Below, one piece after another: positions 1-11,962 of a stretch of DNA of 64,000 bases. The notes beneath the pieces are model-generated. The model had not been told where the DNA came from and ran no database searches. It saw nothing but the letters and a program-made list of their open reading frames with translations. Every line of letters begins with the position of its first letter. Positions within the stretch are counted from its first letter, which is position 1. A program made the translations under genes and the position numbers. This DNA comes from Micromussa lordhowensis (Eukaryota > Cnidaria > Anthozoa > Scleractinia > Lobophylliidae), in NCBI GenBank assembly GCA_964020085.1, contig OZ026604.1, positions 20,593,894 through 20,657,893 of the forward strand. Reading direction: 5' to 3'.

Positions 1-945
1 AATTAGATTTGCCTCGGTAATTGAGGAATCAAGAACATTTTCCGGCTTTAACGTTCAGAAAAAAGAAGTCACATGGTTTAGAGATGTTATCACCATTCAT
101 TATCGTCATATTGCGACCCTAACGTTGAACAAATGGCAATTGTATATTTTTTTTAGGTCTAAAGATACATCCCAAATCAATTACGGAGACAAATATTTAA
201 TTCTCTTTTCCGAAACAGAGTTTATAATAGTGTTGATATCACCTGTAGTGAATTTGAGTTAAAAATAGCTTAATCAAGGTTTTGCTAATCCAGGGAAAAA
301 AAACATGTAAAACCAACGTTATTTGTTTGGTAGATATAAACTAGTCATAGCAAGAACTTTAACGTTTCTTAAGCTTAATTAAAAAGTTATTTCATGTTCA
401 TTTGTAACTTAATAAAATTACAGTTTAAAAGAAGTTGTACATTCTAATGGGTAATCACTGTCCTTGTTTCATTCCGAAAACTGGCCGCTCTTTCTGAGAG
501 CTAGTGGGCAGTAGGGTAGCGCAACTGAAAAAAGCCTATTATTACCGGCGCTCGTTTCCTCCGGCAGACGCGCCACGAAGGTAATGAATTTGACAGGTTT
601 CCCTCGGTAACTTGCATAATTATTCTCCGCGCGTAATGCCACAAATACCCTGTCATGAATTCCCATGGGTTTTCCATATTTAAGCGCTTCTCTTCATCGT
701 TGCCTTTGTTGGCGGTTATACTCGCAATATTTTAATCTTGTCCCCAATTTTTGGTGCTGACCAAAGGAAGCTCGACCGCTGAGAGCGAGATTTAATATAT
801 CTGAAATAACGAAAAAGGAAGGTCACCCTCCCGTTTGCTGCTTATTGTCGGTAAATCCCCTTTATTTTCGTGCACAACGTTTCCAAAAAAAGTGATAATA
901 GCCGCTGAAAAAATTTAATTTCGCTTTAACAAGAATCTCACCAAT
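1..945. other. No gene seen; AT-rich flank
   Basis: I see no recognisable coding exon, RNA gene or paired inverted repeat here. Open frames are short and carry no familiar motif. It is upstream intergenic DNA relative to the first recognisable gene, about 14 kb away. Confidence 0.5.
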
Positions 946-949
946 TTGA

Positions 950-1222
950 AATTCCTATTTCCCATTTCTCTTTTTAGTAAAAACATATTCGATTTCCCAT
1001 TTTCAATTTCCCCTCTCAATTTTCCATTCCCCATTCCCCGTTTTAGTAAAAAAAATTCAATTTCCCATTTTCAATTTCCCATTCCCCATTTCCCATTCCC
1101 CATTTCCCATTCCCCATTCCCCATTCCCCATTCCCCATTCCCCATTCCCCATTCCCCATTCCCCATTCCCCATTCCCCATTCCCCATTCCCCATTCCCCA
1201 TTCCCCATTCCCCGTTTTAGTA
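950..1222. repeat. Minisatellite of CCCATTC/CCCATTT units
   Basis: A run of heptamer-like units (ATTCCCC, with ATTTCCC variants at the left) fills about 1070-1214, with degenerate copies back to 950. The phrase CCGTTTTAGTAA occurs at about 1037 and again at about 1211, and a variant occurs at about 969, so a longer unit ending in TTTTAGTAA was probably duplicated first and the heptamer then expanded inside it. The 96-codon open frame across it is only the repeat read in one frame (FPIPHSPFPIPHS pattern). Confidence 0.9.
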
Positions 1223-4200
1223 ACGTCCGTAAATAAAGCATAAATATTAATTTACATTTTCCTTATCTCGTTCTTTGCTACAAAAGTAGAATTGGTCTGT
1301 CGGGCAATGAGAATCGAAAACACTCTATTGCGATGGCGTTGACGACTAAAATACGACGAAGAAGTGAGAAATTCTGTTCGACGTGGCTCGGCAGGACAAA
1401 AGTGAAGAGGCGTATCATTTTTTGACTATAAAATGTTCTAAAAGCAAGCAACCGGAACGATGATCCTGCTTGTATACGTTGGATCAATGGTGGTCTAATC
1501 GGCTTCACAAATAAAATGAAGAATATAAAGGCAGAAACCGACACGACGTAGACTATTTTTTTGAAGGCGTATCATTTTAATGCACAAGACCACATCACAG
1601 TTGTTAATTAACGGCGAATTGCTCGACGTCTGCCACTCGAAATGAGCTTGGAAGTGCGAGGGAGTTTAAAAACTGCTCGTGTCGTCTTCTCATTGGAAAC
1701 AATCACTATCAGCATAACCTTCTTAGCAACGTCTAGCAAATTTGGATATAAATTACAAAAAACAGGACTTTCATTTCCCCCCAAAATGGAAAATAAATTT
1801 GACATAAATATCCGCTTAAGGGCAAGGAATTATTGATTTTTCTCTTGACAAGGTCATTACGTAGTCGAAAACGCGTAAGGTTTTTTCGTACAATTTTAAA
1901 ATACAGTTTTAATCATTTCCACTCATCGTTTCAGTTTCAGACATGTTCATATAGCCATTCTAAATTCGTGAGTTACGAATAACACATTTTCTGTAGTAGT
2001 CTGATGATAAGAATTTATATACAAGAATCTCGCAAATAAGTTTAAAATAACAAAACAATACAAATTCACAGTTTGATGAAGGAAGTTTGATCTTTACTCG
2101 ACCACGCATGAAAAATTAATTCTGTTAAAACCAGCCACGAGTGAAACATTTATTTTCGTTAATTACCAGGAAAGACAAAAATTGTTTGAAATTTTATGAA
2201 TATGCACTATGATTTCAAAACAATTGACAAAAACTAAACTACAGTATCAATAAACACACAAGTCTAGTAATATTGAGCTTGGAAGTTTAAATGGTTTACA
2301 ATATATTTTTATACATCGCTCGAAAATAGCCTGCTTATTATTGAGATTTTCTGTTGCAGAACGGAAGATAAAATACATTGGGGGAGAATTTTAGTTAACG
2401 TTGAAAAGGCCTATTAATTATAAATCTTCAATGGGGTAGGTCCATTCAGTTGACAACGGTGTAAAATTAACATTTAAATTGTTTACCTTCTGAAGGCCTC
2501 CTTTCTTTGCGAGGTATCGTGTATGTTTTAAAGGATCTGTTAGAATCGCGTGCGTCCATTTTATGAGATAAACTTGAGTGGCTATGAAATAAAAACATGA
2601 CAACAAGAAATTAAAGTACTTGATAACTTTTATAAGGTCAGCATGTGCTGGAAACAAACAGGGTCGCCATTTAAACATGAAAAATTCGAACTTACGGTCC
2701 TGCAAATTCCAAGCAAAATGCTAGAAATAATAATGAAAAATTATTCGCCAAACAAGTGCCGTAATATCTTTGTTTAAGTTCCTTTCCGATTCTGCATATG
2801 TATTCGCTTTCCCTCACAGCGCCTTCGAAATCCTACAAAGGTGTTTCCGCGACCCCATTGGCTTCCAAAATTCCTTCTTCAACTCTCTGCGTATTTTATT
2901 AATAAGCTTAACAATTAGAAAAACAAGGGAAAATTTACATTTTCAATTCTAACCACCTGTCAGTCTGTTTATTACCGCGCAATGACGTAATATAAATTAA
3001 TGGTACCCGAAAGAACTGCGGAGTTTTACCGGAAATTTCAACACTGTGTTTTAATTCTGAGTTTTCGTCGTACTGTCTGTTTAGCGCCCGCTTAGAAAAT
3101 TACTCAATCGATAACATCAGTTTAATTTCAATAGGATAACATGACATTATCAAGGAAGAAAAAAGAAACAAAATATAGCCGAAACTTTGACAGGGAATTC
3201 AAACATAAGCTCATATTTACATGAATATTAATTGTGCACGCGACGAGAAGTCAAATTCGCACAGCTCAACCGTTTAATATTTACAACGCGCTATCTCCGA
3301 CTCCAATGATTTGAAAAGACGTAAGCCTGAATGGTTTTAGCTTAAGAAATTTCTCCACTAAAAAAAAACGAATAGAATGGTTTTTCTCCTTCTTTCGCGG
3401 CTTATTGTCTAGAGTGGACGTAAAAATATTTGACAAAAGGTGAGTCATAATCTCGTGATCGGCCATTTGTGAAAACAAACTGGGTAACCTATAGAAATCG
3501 CTTTAAAACACCTACCAAAGCAAACGCAAACCGTCCCCTGCCGACTTGTGGGAATGTTAAGAACCATTCCATTTACAATTCGAAGCAAATTTCGATGTCA
3601 GCAAAACACCGAGCTCAAGCGAATGGACAACAACCTGTTTCCATTGAAACTGAAGACTCTGACGACGCGGCTGTCAATTGGTCGTGACAACGTCACACAA
3701 AACATTTGTTTTACGCGCCAAAGAAATGGCACCAAGTCACCAAATAAAGCGCGTGGCATTTGCTTTGCGTGAATCCTGAATTGAAATTCAAAAATTGTTC
3801 TCACTTTTTAACAATAGTCTGAAAGAAAACAAAGAACATGCTTTCAAAGATATTCTCACGCTCAGCGAGACGATGGAACAAAGAAAGTTTAAAAGAAAGC
3901 AAATTAAATTTAACACATCCCGTTCTTTTGACCAGAAGGCCTTTTAACGTGACGGAAAATTATGTTCAGAATAAATTTTATATTCTTTTACCTAATGTCT
4001 CCAGATTGTCTTGACTTCATCAACATTGTACAAGCATCTATTACAGCCACCCTCCCTCGAAGGTGGCTGTGACACTATTTTTAGAGGTAGTGGCTTTTTC
4101 AGTCGATATTCTGTAAAATTTACGGTTCCGCACTTCCTATGTTAAAAAAGTCTTCTCTTTACGCCTTTTTGCTTTCTATTCCACTCGCATTTCAGCGATA

Positions 4201-4439
4201 AAAATATTTCTTTTTTAAGTACTTTAAACGGAAGCAGAGCGAAAAAATATACCTCTTATTTTTCCTTAGGCAGAAACTCAGTTACTAAAATATCAATGAT
4301 TTCTGCCTTTCTAAACCCAAAGACTTCCATTGTTCATTGTTGTTGAGCAAAGTCCAGATTGAAGCCCTGTGGTCATCACTTAAAGTTGAAACAAAGAGCT
4401 GAAAAATGCATTCTTTAGACAAGAAAACCGTGATCATCG
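1223..4439. other. No gene seen; AT-rich intergenic DNA
   Basis: No exon with recognisable protein content, no tRNA and no long inverted repeat stood out. Short frames at 1642-1836 and 2418-2705 lack family motifs and look like chance. Unannotated single-copy or old repeat sequence is likely. Confidence 0.45.
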
Positions 4440-4925
4440 AAACCTGCAGTAAGTAGGTGGACATTGGGGGGTACCCAATACCGCAAGAAAAATTGGAAAA
4501 TACCGGAATACCGTGTCGAAAATCGGCGACAAACAGGTACCGCATAATCGGTCACACTTACTAAGAGGGTCTGTTATAGGGGCTCGTGCATTCCGTAAAC
4601 CGCCATAGCTCAATAATCGTATTTCTCCTCACAAAGACTACAAGATCTTAAGAACAGAACAAATTGTTTCTAAAACTCCATTCTAGCCCTAAAAGGCAAT
4701 CCTTTGTTAAAGAGAGAAGCTTTACGCAGGATAAAGTTACCGCTTAGTCTTCTGAGCCTCTTAACTCTGTTTGAATAACCGCCACAAAAACACGCAAAAA
4801 CCGAAAACCGCGAGCTAAATTTATGATTTCCCGCAACCGCCCGATAATTTCTTAACCGTAAACCGCTAGGTAAATGTGAATGAAACCGCAAACCGGCACT
4901 CAAAATTGGGTTAAACCACCAAACC
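4440..4925. repeat. Degenerate short-period repeat rich in AAACCGC / TACCG
   Basis: The stretch repeats variants of ACCGC, AAACCGC and AATACCG at irregular spacing, densest at about 4760-4925 (minus-strand reading GCGGTTT). A phrase about 'agaccctct/agagggtct' occurs at both ends (about 4565 and 4935, opposite orientation), so it may be the interior of an old inverted-repeat element. No coding content. Confidence 0.55.
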
Positions 4926-6195
4926 GCCAGACTATAATAGACCCTCTACTTAAGGTCAGTGGTGTCTCGCGTGCAAGCGATGTAGCGCATGCAATTTAAG
5001 CTGTAGATACCTAAACCCCAATATCAAACTAAAGCTTATAGATCTGGCAATCAAACTGTACCAGGAATTTTAAAATAAAATGAACTGTCGAAGTTTTCAC
5101 GTGCACGACCACTAAATGCGAGCACCCGAATTACAAGTCAGGGGGGACAGTACCATGTGGTTGCAAAATCAAATGCCCTCTTTACTCGAGTCGAGAATAA
5201 CTTAGTCGAGAATAACGTGCTTTTATCACAATTTAGTTAGCTAGAAAAATGCTTACATTAAGGTTCCTGTCCAGAGTGCTTTCCTTTATCTCTGCCATAA
5301 TATTCACAATCTTTTCTTCTTTATTCCTATCTTTTGCTCATTCCGAGGGATAGGGCTAGCCACCTAATGCACCACCCCTCCCCCCTAAATCCGCCCCTCA
5401 TCTCGGGCCCAATCTTTTAACAAAGTTTTGTTTCTTTCAGTTTGTGATTGAAAAAAAGTACAGCTGCGTTCGTTTGAGCTTTGTCGCATTCTGTCCAGCC
5501 ACTTCAGTGATTAGTACCAGAAGTTACAGTTTAAAATTTATTTTTTGGTTAGTGAGTCCTGGATTTTGGTTCGAATCATTATTTAATTTTTTTTTCTTTG
5601 GAATCGAAGCACGTATTTGATTGTGAAAGACGGCGCTGTTTCCAACATTTCGTTCATTTCTAAACAACAGATGGTACTATTTGACCAATCACAGCTGAGA
5701 GATTAGACGTCATTTTATTTTAACCTGCCTTCATCCACTTACTTGTAATAAGACCTGGATAGAACACTTGTTGCCATGGTAACACTCAAGTCAAATGAAG
5801 TCCTTAATTGGAGAGTCTTACCCTGAAACAAAATATCCGGGACCGTTAAATGTTGGAATATTAATTTCCTTTTTTTTCTTAATTTACCTTCTAATTACAT
5901 GTATTCATTTTATTATATATGTGATTATTTTGTTGTTTTTTTTATCTCCCTCCCCTCTTTTTACTTTCAATGTCTTGCAGCGATGAGAGTCTTCCTTTGC
6001 AGACCCCCCCCCCCCCCCCCCACCGGCTATGCAGAAGTAGTGTAGAAGGTGCAGCAAAGTGAGGAAGGAAAATATAAACGATTACAGACGCTAAAAGAGT
6101 GAAGAAAATATTTCCACTTTACAAGCTTGGCGTACCGTGGTTCTCCCCATTGACGTGCAAACTGGCCAGTCAAGGTAAATTTTGTTTCTTGTTTA
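4926..6195. other. No gene seen; contains a poly-C tract
   Basis: Intergenic DNA. The only clear feature is an uninterrupted C tract at about 6006-6022, which is likely to be length-variable and error-prone in sequencing. The 63-codon frame at 5795-5986 is hydrophobic only because the DNA is T-rich; I do not call it a gene. Confidence 0.5.
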
Positions 6196-6842
6196 AGCAA
6201 TAGAGCCCTTTTTCCGTGTTTATATAGCCTCATCTAACCACGATTAGTAGAATTCTAATAGTATACTAATGCAAATGCTGCAATCTGATTGGCTGAGCTA
6301 CTCGTATACTATCAGCCATTAGAGTGCAGTGGCTGTCGGTCATCCACGAAAGGCGACGTTTTTATCGTTTTTCCGAAGTTTTGAAAGAAAGTTTAGATGT
6401 AAATGGATGATTAAATTCCAGAGAAGGCTAAAAAAAGGTCACTAACGATCTCTTGAGTTAAGAAACTGGAAATTATTGAAAAAGCGGCTGCGCGCACGTA
6501 GACAACTGCAAATTTACCAAGGACAATTCAATACGTGCGACTTTGTTAAAGCGTAAAGTTCAATAATGCGTGGAAAAATAATTGGAAACCGTTATTTGCG
6601 TTAATTTCAGTTAGAATTCTACTAAAACAATTAGATTATTCGCTCTCGATTTCTATGAGGCCTCATCAACTATCACCTCATAGAACTCTCGAGCTCATAA
6701 TCTAATTGTTAATTAGGGCTGGGAGAATTCGAGACAGTTATGAGACGTAGTCGAGGGTTTGCATAACTTTTGAGAATTCTCCCAACCCTCCGAGTGTTTA
6801 GATGAGGCTATATAAACACGGAAAAAAAGTGCTCTATTGTTT
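6196..6842. mobile_element. Inverted-repeat DNA element (MITE-like), ~650 bp, nested
   Basis: About 40 bp at 6196-6236 (GCAATAGAGCCC...TCATCTAA) is repeated inverted at about 6797-6842 (TTAGATGAGGC...CTCTATTG). Inside, a second inverted pair surrounds the CTCATAGAA/TTCTATGAG core near 6640-6740, with GAATTCT at both sides. A fragment of the same inner core recurs at about 8850-8905. No transposase frame is present, so it is non-autonomous. Confidence 0.7.
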
Positions 6843-7620
6843 TTATAAAATATTTCTCAACAATAAGCGCGAATCTAAAACGTCACAACCGCAATAACCT
6901 ACTCTCATCTAAACACACTTATCGACCAATGAGAGCGCGCGTAGTGGCTCAATTATTTTATAAATCCTGTTACAGGCTAGTTCACGGTCAATGGGGACGA
7001 TCAAAAAAGCTGGTGGTTGACGAGCGGCCTCTGGAAGAGAAACGGTGAGGGTCCGCTATTTATTTTCTCTCTCACACCCCGCTGGTCACCCATCGACCCC
7101 CTTTTACGATCGTCCCAATGACCCAGAACCTGGCCGGAACAGGCTACCATGACAAGCAGTTCATGCTACAACTGTCTCTCACCACCCGAGAGCACGGATG
7201 GTCAGTAGACTGATCGATTGGCGATTCGTAGGACTAGTATTACAATTATCAGTTGAATAGGGCGCGATGAAAGTTTGGTGACCAGTTTTAACATTCAAAT
7301 TGTGTTACTGTCACGGGCAACTGGGTATGTTTCCAGTGGCAACTTGTCAGCCTTTGGCGTCAGTAGTAGGAAAACGCGCGAAATTGTAGGCGACGATATT
7401 ATTACAATTGAAAATTTCGTCTTCAAAGCTCCATCGCGCCTTACTCAACTGATAATAATTGTAGTAAATATTTAATGAAAAAAAATGCCTTGTTGAGAGA
7501 AAACCTGTGCGATAGATAAGTACCTCTTTAAAGAGAGTAACAATACTGTACACGTAATGCATAGGTAATCCCTAATCTCTCAGACCACTGCGCTATGAAA
7601 ACGATGTATCATTTTCATTT
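6843..7620. other. No gene seen
   Basis: Intergenic sequence with no recognisable exon or RNA. The 66-codon plus frame and 71-codon minus frame overlap each other and have no motif. Confidence 0.4.
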
Positions 7621-8240
7621 TCCAATACAGTTGAACACCTCCACAACGGCCACCTTGGAGACATAGGACGGTGGCAATTGTAGAGAGGTTGCCATTATTG
7701 AGAGGCAGTTCAATTCAATTCAATTTATTTCCTCTCGATGTCGTTACTTAATTTAATTACAAACATTTGTAAAAATGCTTGAGCATGGCGGCCAAATAAA
7801 CCATTCGGTTTCCTAGTTGGCCCCCCTATTGATGTTATATTTGATACAGGCGAGGCCGGAAACAGAAAGATGGCGGAAACATAGAACATGGTTAAAAATA
7901 ATAATTGTAGTAAAGCAGGAGCCCTAGTGATGGGCTCCTGAGTAAAGTAAAAGAAATTAAGAAATGGAGAAAAAAAAAAAACGAAATTGATTATATGGCA
8001 CCTGGTTTTTTCGGGGATGCAACAATTTTCTTTTTTTCAAAAAATGCTCTTTTAGGCACATGCATAAATCAAATTGTATCAATAAACAAAAACAGGACAG
8101 AGGCAGAGACTAACGTCGCGCGGTATAGATCAAGTTTGGTGACCTTTCACAGTAAAAAATATGGGGTTTTGTATACACCGTTCGTCAGTCTTTGATTAAC
8201 TGGTAATCGACGTCGAGAGGTTATTTTGGCAGTTGGGAAG
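7621..8240. repeat. Dispersed repeat of the 'GGCCGTTGTGGAGAGG' family, split by a LINE 3' end
   Basis: The left part (7621-7704) reads as variants of 'acaacggccacc' and 'gtagagaggttgcc'. The right part (about 7995-8240) matches a second copy in TTC38 intron 10 (about 52100-52190 and 55340-55480), including the shared phrase CAAGTTTGGTGACC and GGGGTTTTGTATACACCG. In this copy a LINE tail interrupts the left part; in the other copy a full LINE ORF interrupts it further in. Related 'gtcgttgtagagaggt' phrases continue to about 8380. Confidence 0.7.
7705..7985 (-). mobile_element. LINE 3'-end fragment with (TTGAA)n-type tail
   Basis: Read on the minus strand this is a short 3' untranslated region. 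It holds a stem-loop pairing GGAGCCC with GGGCTCC (about 7918-7940) and ends in AATAAATTGAATTGAATTG-like pentamers at about 7705-7730, as CR1/L2-like LINEs do in place of poly-A. No reverse transcriptase sequence is left, so it is strongly 5'-truncated. Family assignment is by tail and stem-loop only. Confidence 0.6.
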
Positions 8241-10490
8241 AGTTTTAGTGGCCAATACTGTTGTGTAGAGGTGGTCGTTGTAGAGAGGTTAAATTAAGAG
8301 TGATCTTAAAAAAGGGACCAAAGAAGTTGTCGTTGTATGGAGTGGCTAGTAGAGAGAGGTGGCCGTTAGTGGCGAAGGCAACAAGGTCAGAAGCGCAGGG
8401 TGGAGTCCAGGCTCCTCACGTTATGATACCGCGTGGAAAGGTTAATCTCAGCTTGCGGGCTTGGAATAGCTCCAGTTTAAAACATTGCCAAGAAAAAAGA
8501 TTGTCAACCAAAACAAATCTCAATTCTAAGTGCAGTTCAGGGGAGGTGATTTCGACGGATCACTGGGTCTAATAGCATTAACGGGGCTAGTTTTAAATAA
8601 CTGGTGATATTACACCTCCCCTGCAATTTGCGCATAAAACATTTTTAAATAACATATAATACCAGAAATTCCTAACCAACCCTAAGAAAAAATCACTGAT
8701 GCTGCCGGAAACATATAAATAAAATGGTGTTGTGATTAAGGAGCGTCGGAGATAAAATGCCTGGCAAATCTTATCGGATTGGTCAATTCTGTTTCTTGAT
8801 TCTCCGGCTCACACACAAAAAAGCTTTCATGTCATTCACTCTCCATCGCTTTCGATATCTATGACTGATAGAAACCTCGAGCTCATAATCTAATTGTTAA
8901 GTAGCGGATTTCTCACGGCAAAGATCATTCAATTTCCAATTGAACTGTATGGGAGAGAGTTATCATAGGTTCAATTGTGAAAATGCTTCCTCGCCATTAG
9001 GCTTTTAATGTTGAGTACCCCCAATATCTGAAATAAGGTGTAGATTTTGACCAGTTTGATCTAAAATATACTCCCTCCCCCTCCTCACCTCATGTTGCGT
9101 TGTTTTTCTAGCTGGATAATAGGTACTTTTCATTCAATTACGTTTGTTTTTCACTTTTCTTGATAAAGGAAATTCGATATTGGAAATTGGGACATCACGA
9201 AATGTCACGAGATACGCGCGAGCTTCACTCGCACAGTTCGTGTTCGAACTTGATTTCAAAGCTAAACCTATTTTATACATCCTGGCAAGGCATTGAGTTG
9301 TATTTACCGATAAGGTTGACTGAACTAAAAATGAATGAAAACTAATCTACTCGCACAGCTGCACTGAAAATTAGCCGTTATGTAACAACTGTGACCTTTG
9401 CAAGCTTTTCGTCGGTGTGGTAATTCGCAACAATTTAACCTGCAACATGATGGTTTATAAACACGTGCGTGTGAAAAGAAAATCATTGCATACATTACCA
9501 CTTCTTTCCACTGTATCTTTGCTGTCTCCAAGGGCCGCACAGTCCGAGAATAAAAAAATTAGTCAAGCTGGCTCTGTGATAAACAGATCTCTTCAGCAAA
9601 GACCAGTGTTAAACTCTACTTGACAGTTTGCGTGACAAATCACGTCTTCAGTTCTTACAACGGACTTTTCTTCAGTATTTTGCATTTGTGGACGGTAAAA
9701 ACGATTCGTCGAACGGTTTGCCAGACAATAAGCTACTCAGAGCTATATTCCTGCCAGCCGAACTGAACTGTTAGAAGCTCTAACTGCCTTGTACCTGGGG
9801 TAAACTAACTAACCTCAACACGCCCCCAGGTCGAACTTTATAATCGTGTAGGGTCTGTCTGACTTGCCCGGGCTGGATCGCGTTATCAACATAATGACGT
9901 GTTTATTTTACCTGTTTATAGCCAGATTTAGTTATTAGTTTAGCTCCATACCAAGTAACAACAACTGGAGATTTGTTCATTAATGAGTTTATGCCAAGGT
10001 TATTACACCTGGCAAATGGTTTCAAGTTGCCATTGAAATCTCATCGATTGAGCGGTTCGCAAAAAGAAGCATTGAAAAAAAAAACTAACATTTACAAATC
10101 CACAAACGAAGCAGAAAAGTTCGGAAGCGGAAAATTTCGACAAAAACAGGAAAACTGTGAATTAGTTTTCGCTGAAGTTTATTTCATGCAACCTGATTGA
10201 TGTGCTAATCGTTTCGTCTACCTTTGTTATTGATTGCATACAATCGGTTATTATTAGTTGAATCAACTATTAGAGTTCAGAGTCTATTGTATTTTAAAAC
10301 GCGTCACGTTCCGGGAATTCATAGAAAGTCACGTATTGAGTTTATACACTCTGCTAAGTTGTGTCACGTTACCTTGTCAATCATAAAAAGTGATCGTGTT
10401 ACAAAATAGATGCCAGAAAATGAAAAAGGGCACAGCGAAATTAGTAAGATTACCAAATTTGAAGCCACTAACGTTTTAAAAGTGAGATAT
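8241..10490. other. No gene seen; scattered repeat fragments
   Basis: It holds further phrases of the 'gtagagaggt' repeat (to about 8380) and a short copy of the 6640-6740 MITE core (about 8850-8905). The plus frame at 8261-8572 lies inside that repeat and lacks any known motif. The rest shows nothing recognisable. Confidence 0.45.
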
Positions 10491-11061
10491 TTAAGGACGT
10501 TCGCGCTAATTGTTTCCGCGCATCCTTACTGCGCGCACGCAAATTCACACGCCACGTCATGCATCGATGCGCGCGCTAAGCAATCAGATGAACAATAAAT
10601 AGGGCAGATGGCCATTGCTATAGCTTTGCCTGGATTTAAAGATCTTGGACGTTCGGTGACCCCTATTTTTCTTTTGATGGATCATATTCTCTACCGATTT
10701 TCTACGTTTATCTGTGCGGCGGTTTTAAACGCCTCTTGAAAGGTTAAGTTTTGTGAAAACGTTGGCAACATTTTGAAATATTTACGCAACATACCCATTT
10801 CTACAAAATACGACTAAGATCGTTTGCCTCTGTTTAGTCACTTTCGATGTTTTTAACTATAAACCCCTGTAGACCATGCTGAATTACGTGCGCCAATTTT
10901 TCAAAATCAGGGATAGTTTTCCACACGCCTTATCTCTGAAACGAAGCCGGTGACCCCATTTTTTTGGCAATTTTAATTTGACACAAGTAACTCATTATCT
11001 GACTGCAGTGAAAATTCAAAAAAATCTATCTGGACTGGAAAATTTTCGCGCAAACGTTTAA
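10491..11061. mobile_element. TTAA-flanked MITE, degenerate copy
   Basis: It begins TTAAGGACGTTCGCGC and closes with a decayed inverse near 11046-11061. The interior twice repeats a 'CGGTGACCCC' phrase followed by a T run (about 10656 and 10948). The same layout, with much better ends, is present at 33187-33854. TTAA target sites suggest the piggyBac or Kolobok superfamilies; no transposase is present to decide. Confidence 0.6.
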
Positions 11062-11378
11062 GGGCGATTTTCTTGTCGAAAAAATCAACAAGATTAGCAA
11101 GGAAAAAAATTGTTGGATGGCAAACCGCTCTAGAATCGCGCACCTAAACGTCAGTGTCCTCAAAATTGGCAAAATTACTAATTTTATCACGCTCTCTCCA
11201 TTTCTGCTATCTATTTTGTACCACGACCAATTTTTTTACGATTGACATGGTCACGTGACACGGTCATGCAAAGAGCCTATCCACATCTGTTTAGAGCTGA
11301 GCTCGTTTGGCACACCTGTCGTTTTAAGAATATAGAGACTAAATCCGGGGGGTACTTCCTCATATGGGCTATATAGGT

Positions 11379-11528
11379 AGAGTGAAACCTCGATATAACG
11401 AACGATTTTCCTAGCCCCAGTAATAATAAAATAGATGGAAAAGAACCTCGATACAACGAAACCTCGTTATAGCGAACATAATTTGCCTGTCCCTTAGCCC
11501 TTCCTCGTTATATCAAGGTTCCACTGTA
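11379..11528. mobile_element. MITE with CAGTGGAACCTTGATATAA-type ends
   Basis: The left end reads GTGAAACCTCGATATAACG and the right end TATATCAAGGTTCCACTGT, inverted to each other, with an internal second pair (CCTCGATACAACG / CCTCGTTATAGCG). The same family occurs at 21371-21544. The termini recall Tigger/pogo-type elements, which is inference from the end sequence only. Confidence 0.65.
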
Positions 11529-11819
11529 TGTGCAGCCTAAAGGGGTATGGTTTTTCAGCCGTTTTGGTCATAAAGAGGGCATCGATTTTTGACAGGCATT
11601 TTGGTCATAAACATGAAATGGCAAATAAGCCCTCTTGTCTTGACTTTTGATTGGATATGCTTTTGGAAGAAGCTACTCTTTCATAATCACCGATAAATCA
11701 TCAACAAAAGCCCTTCGTAAATTATGTTAAAAACTAGCTGTTTGCCATTGATTGCAATTTTTTATGTGCATTTCATGACATAGAGAAGATTCAAGGTGAA
11801 CAGCTGCGTAACAATAGGC

Positions 11820-11962
11820 CAATATACCTTTAGCCTCTTTCTCAAAGCGAGTCTTGGTGCTCATCCTTTCATATGAAAATGATTTCATTCACATGCAAAT
11901 TAAACTCATTTTCATATGAATGGTTGTGCACCGGGCCTCGCTTTGAAAGAGAGTGTTTAGGT
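11820..11962. repeat. Inverted-repeat hairpin element
   Basis: Two arms pair around about 11895: CTCTTTCTCAAAGCGAG and TTCATATGAAAATGA on the left match TCATTTTCATATGAA and CTCGCTTTGAAAGAGAG on the right. No coding content. It is probably part of a slightly larger MITE, since 'aataggcc' phrases lie on both sides. Confidence 0.6.

Noticed and set aside
946..1236. 96-codon frame FPIPHSPFPIPHS
   Set aside because: Pure translation of the CCCATTC minisatellite.
8261..8572. 103-codon plus-strand frame
   Set aside because: Lies in the 'gtagagaggt' dispersed repeat, no recognisable domain, no splice context.
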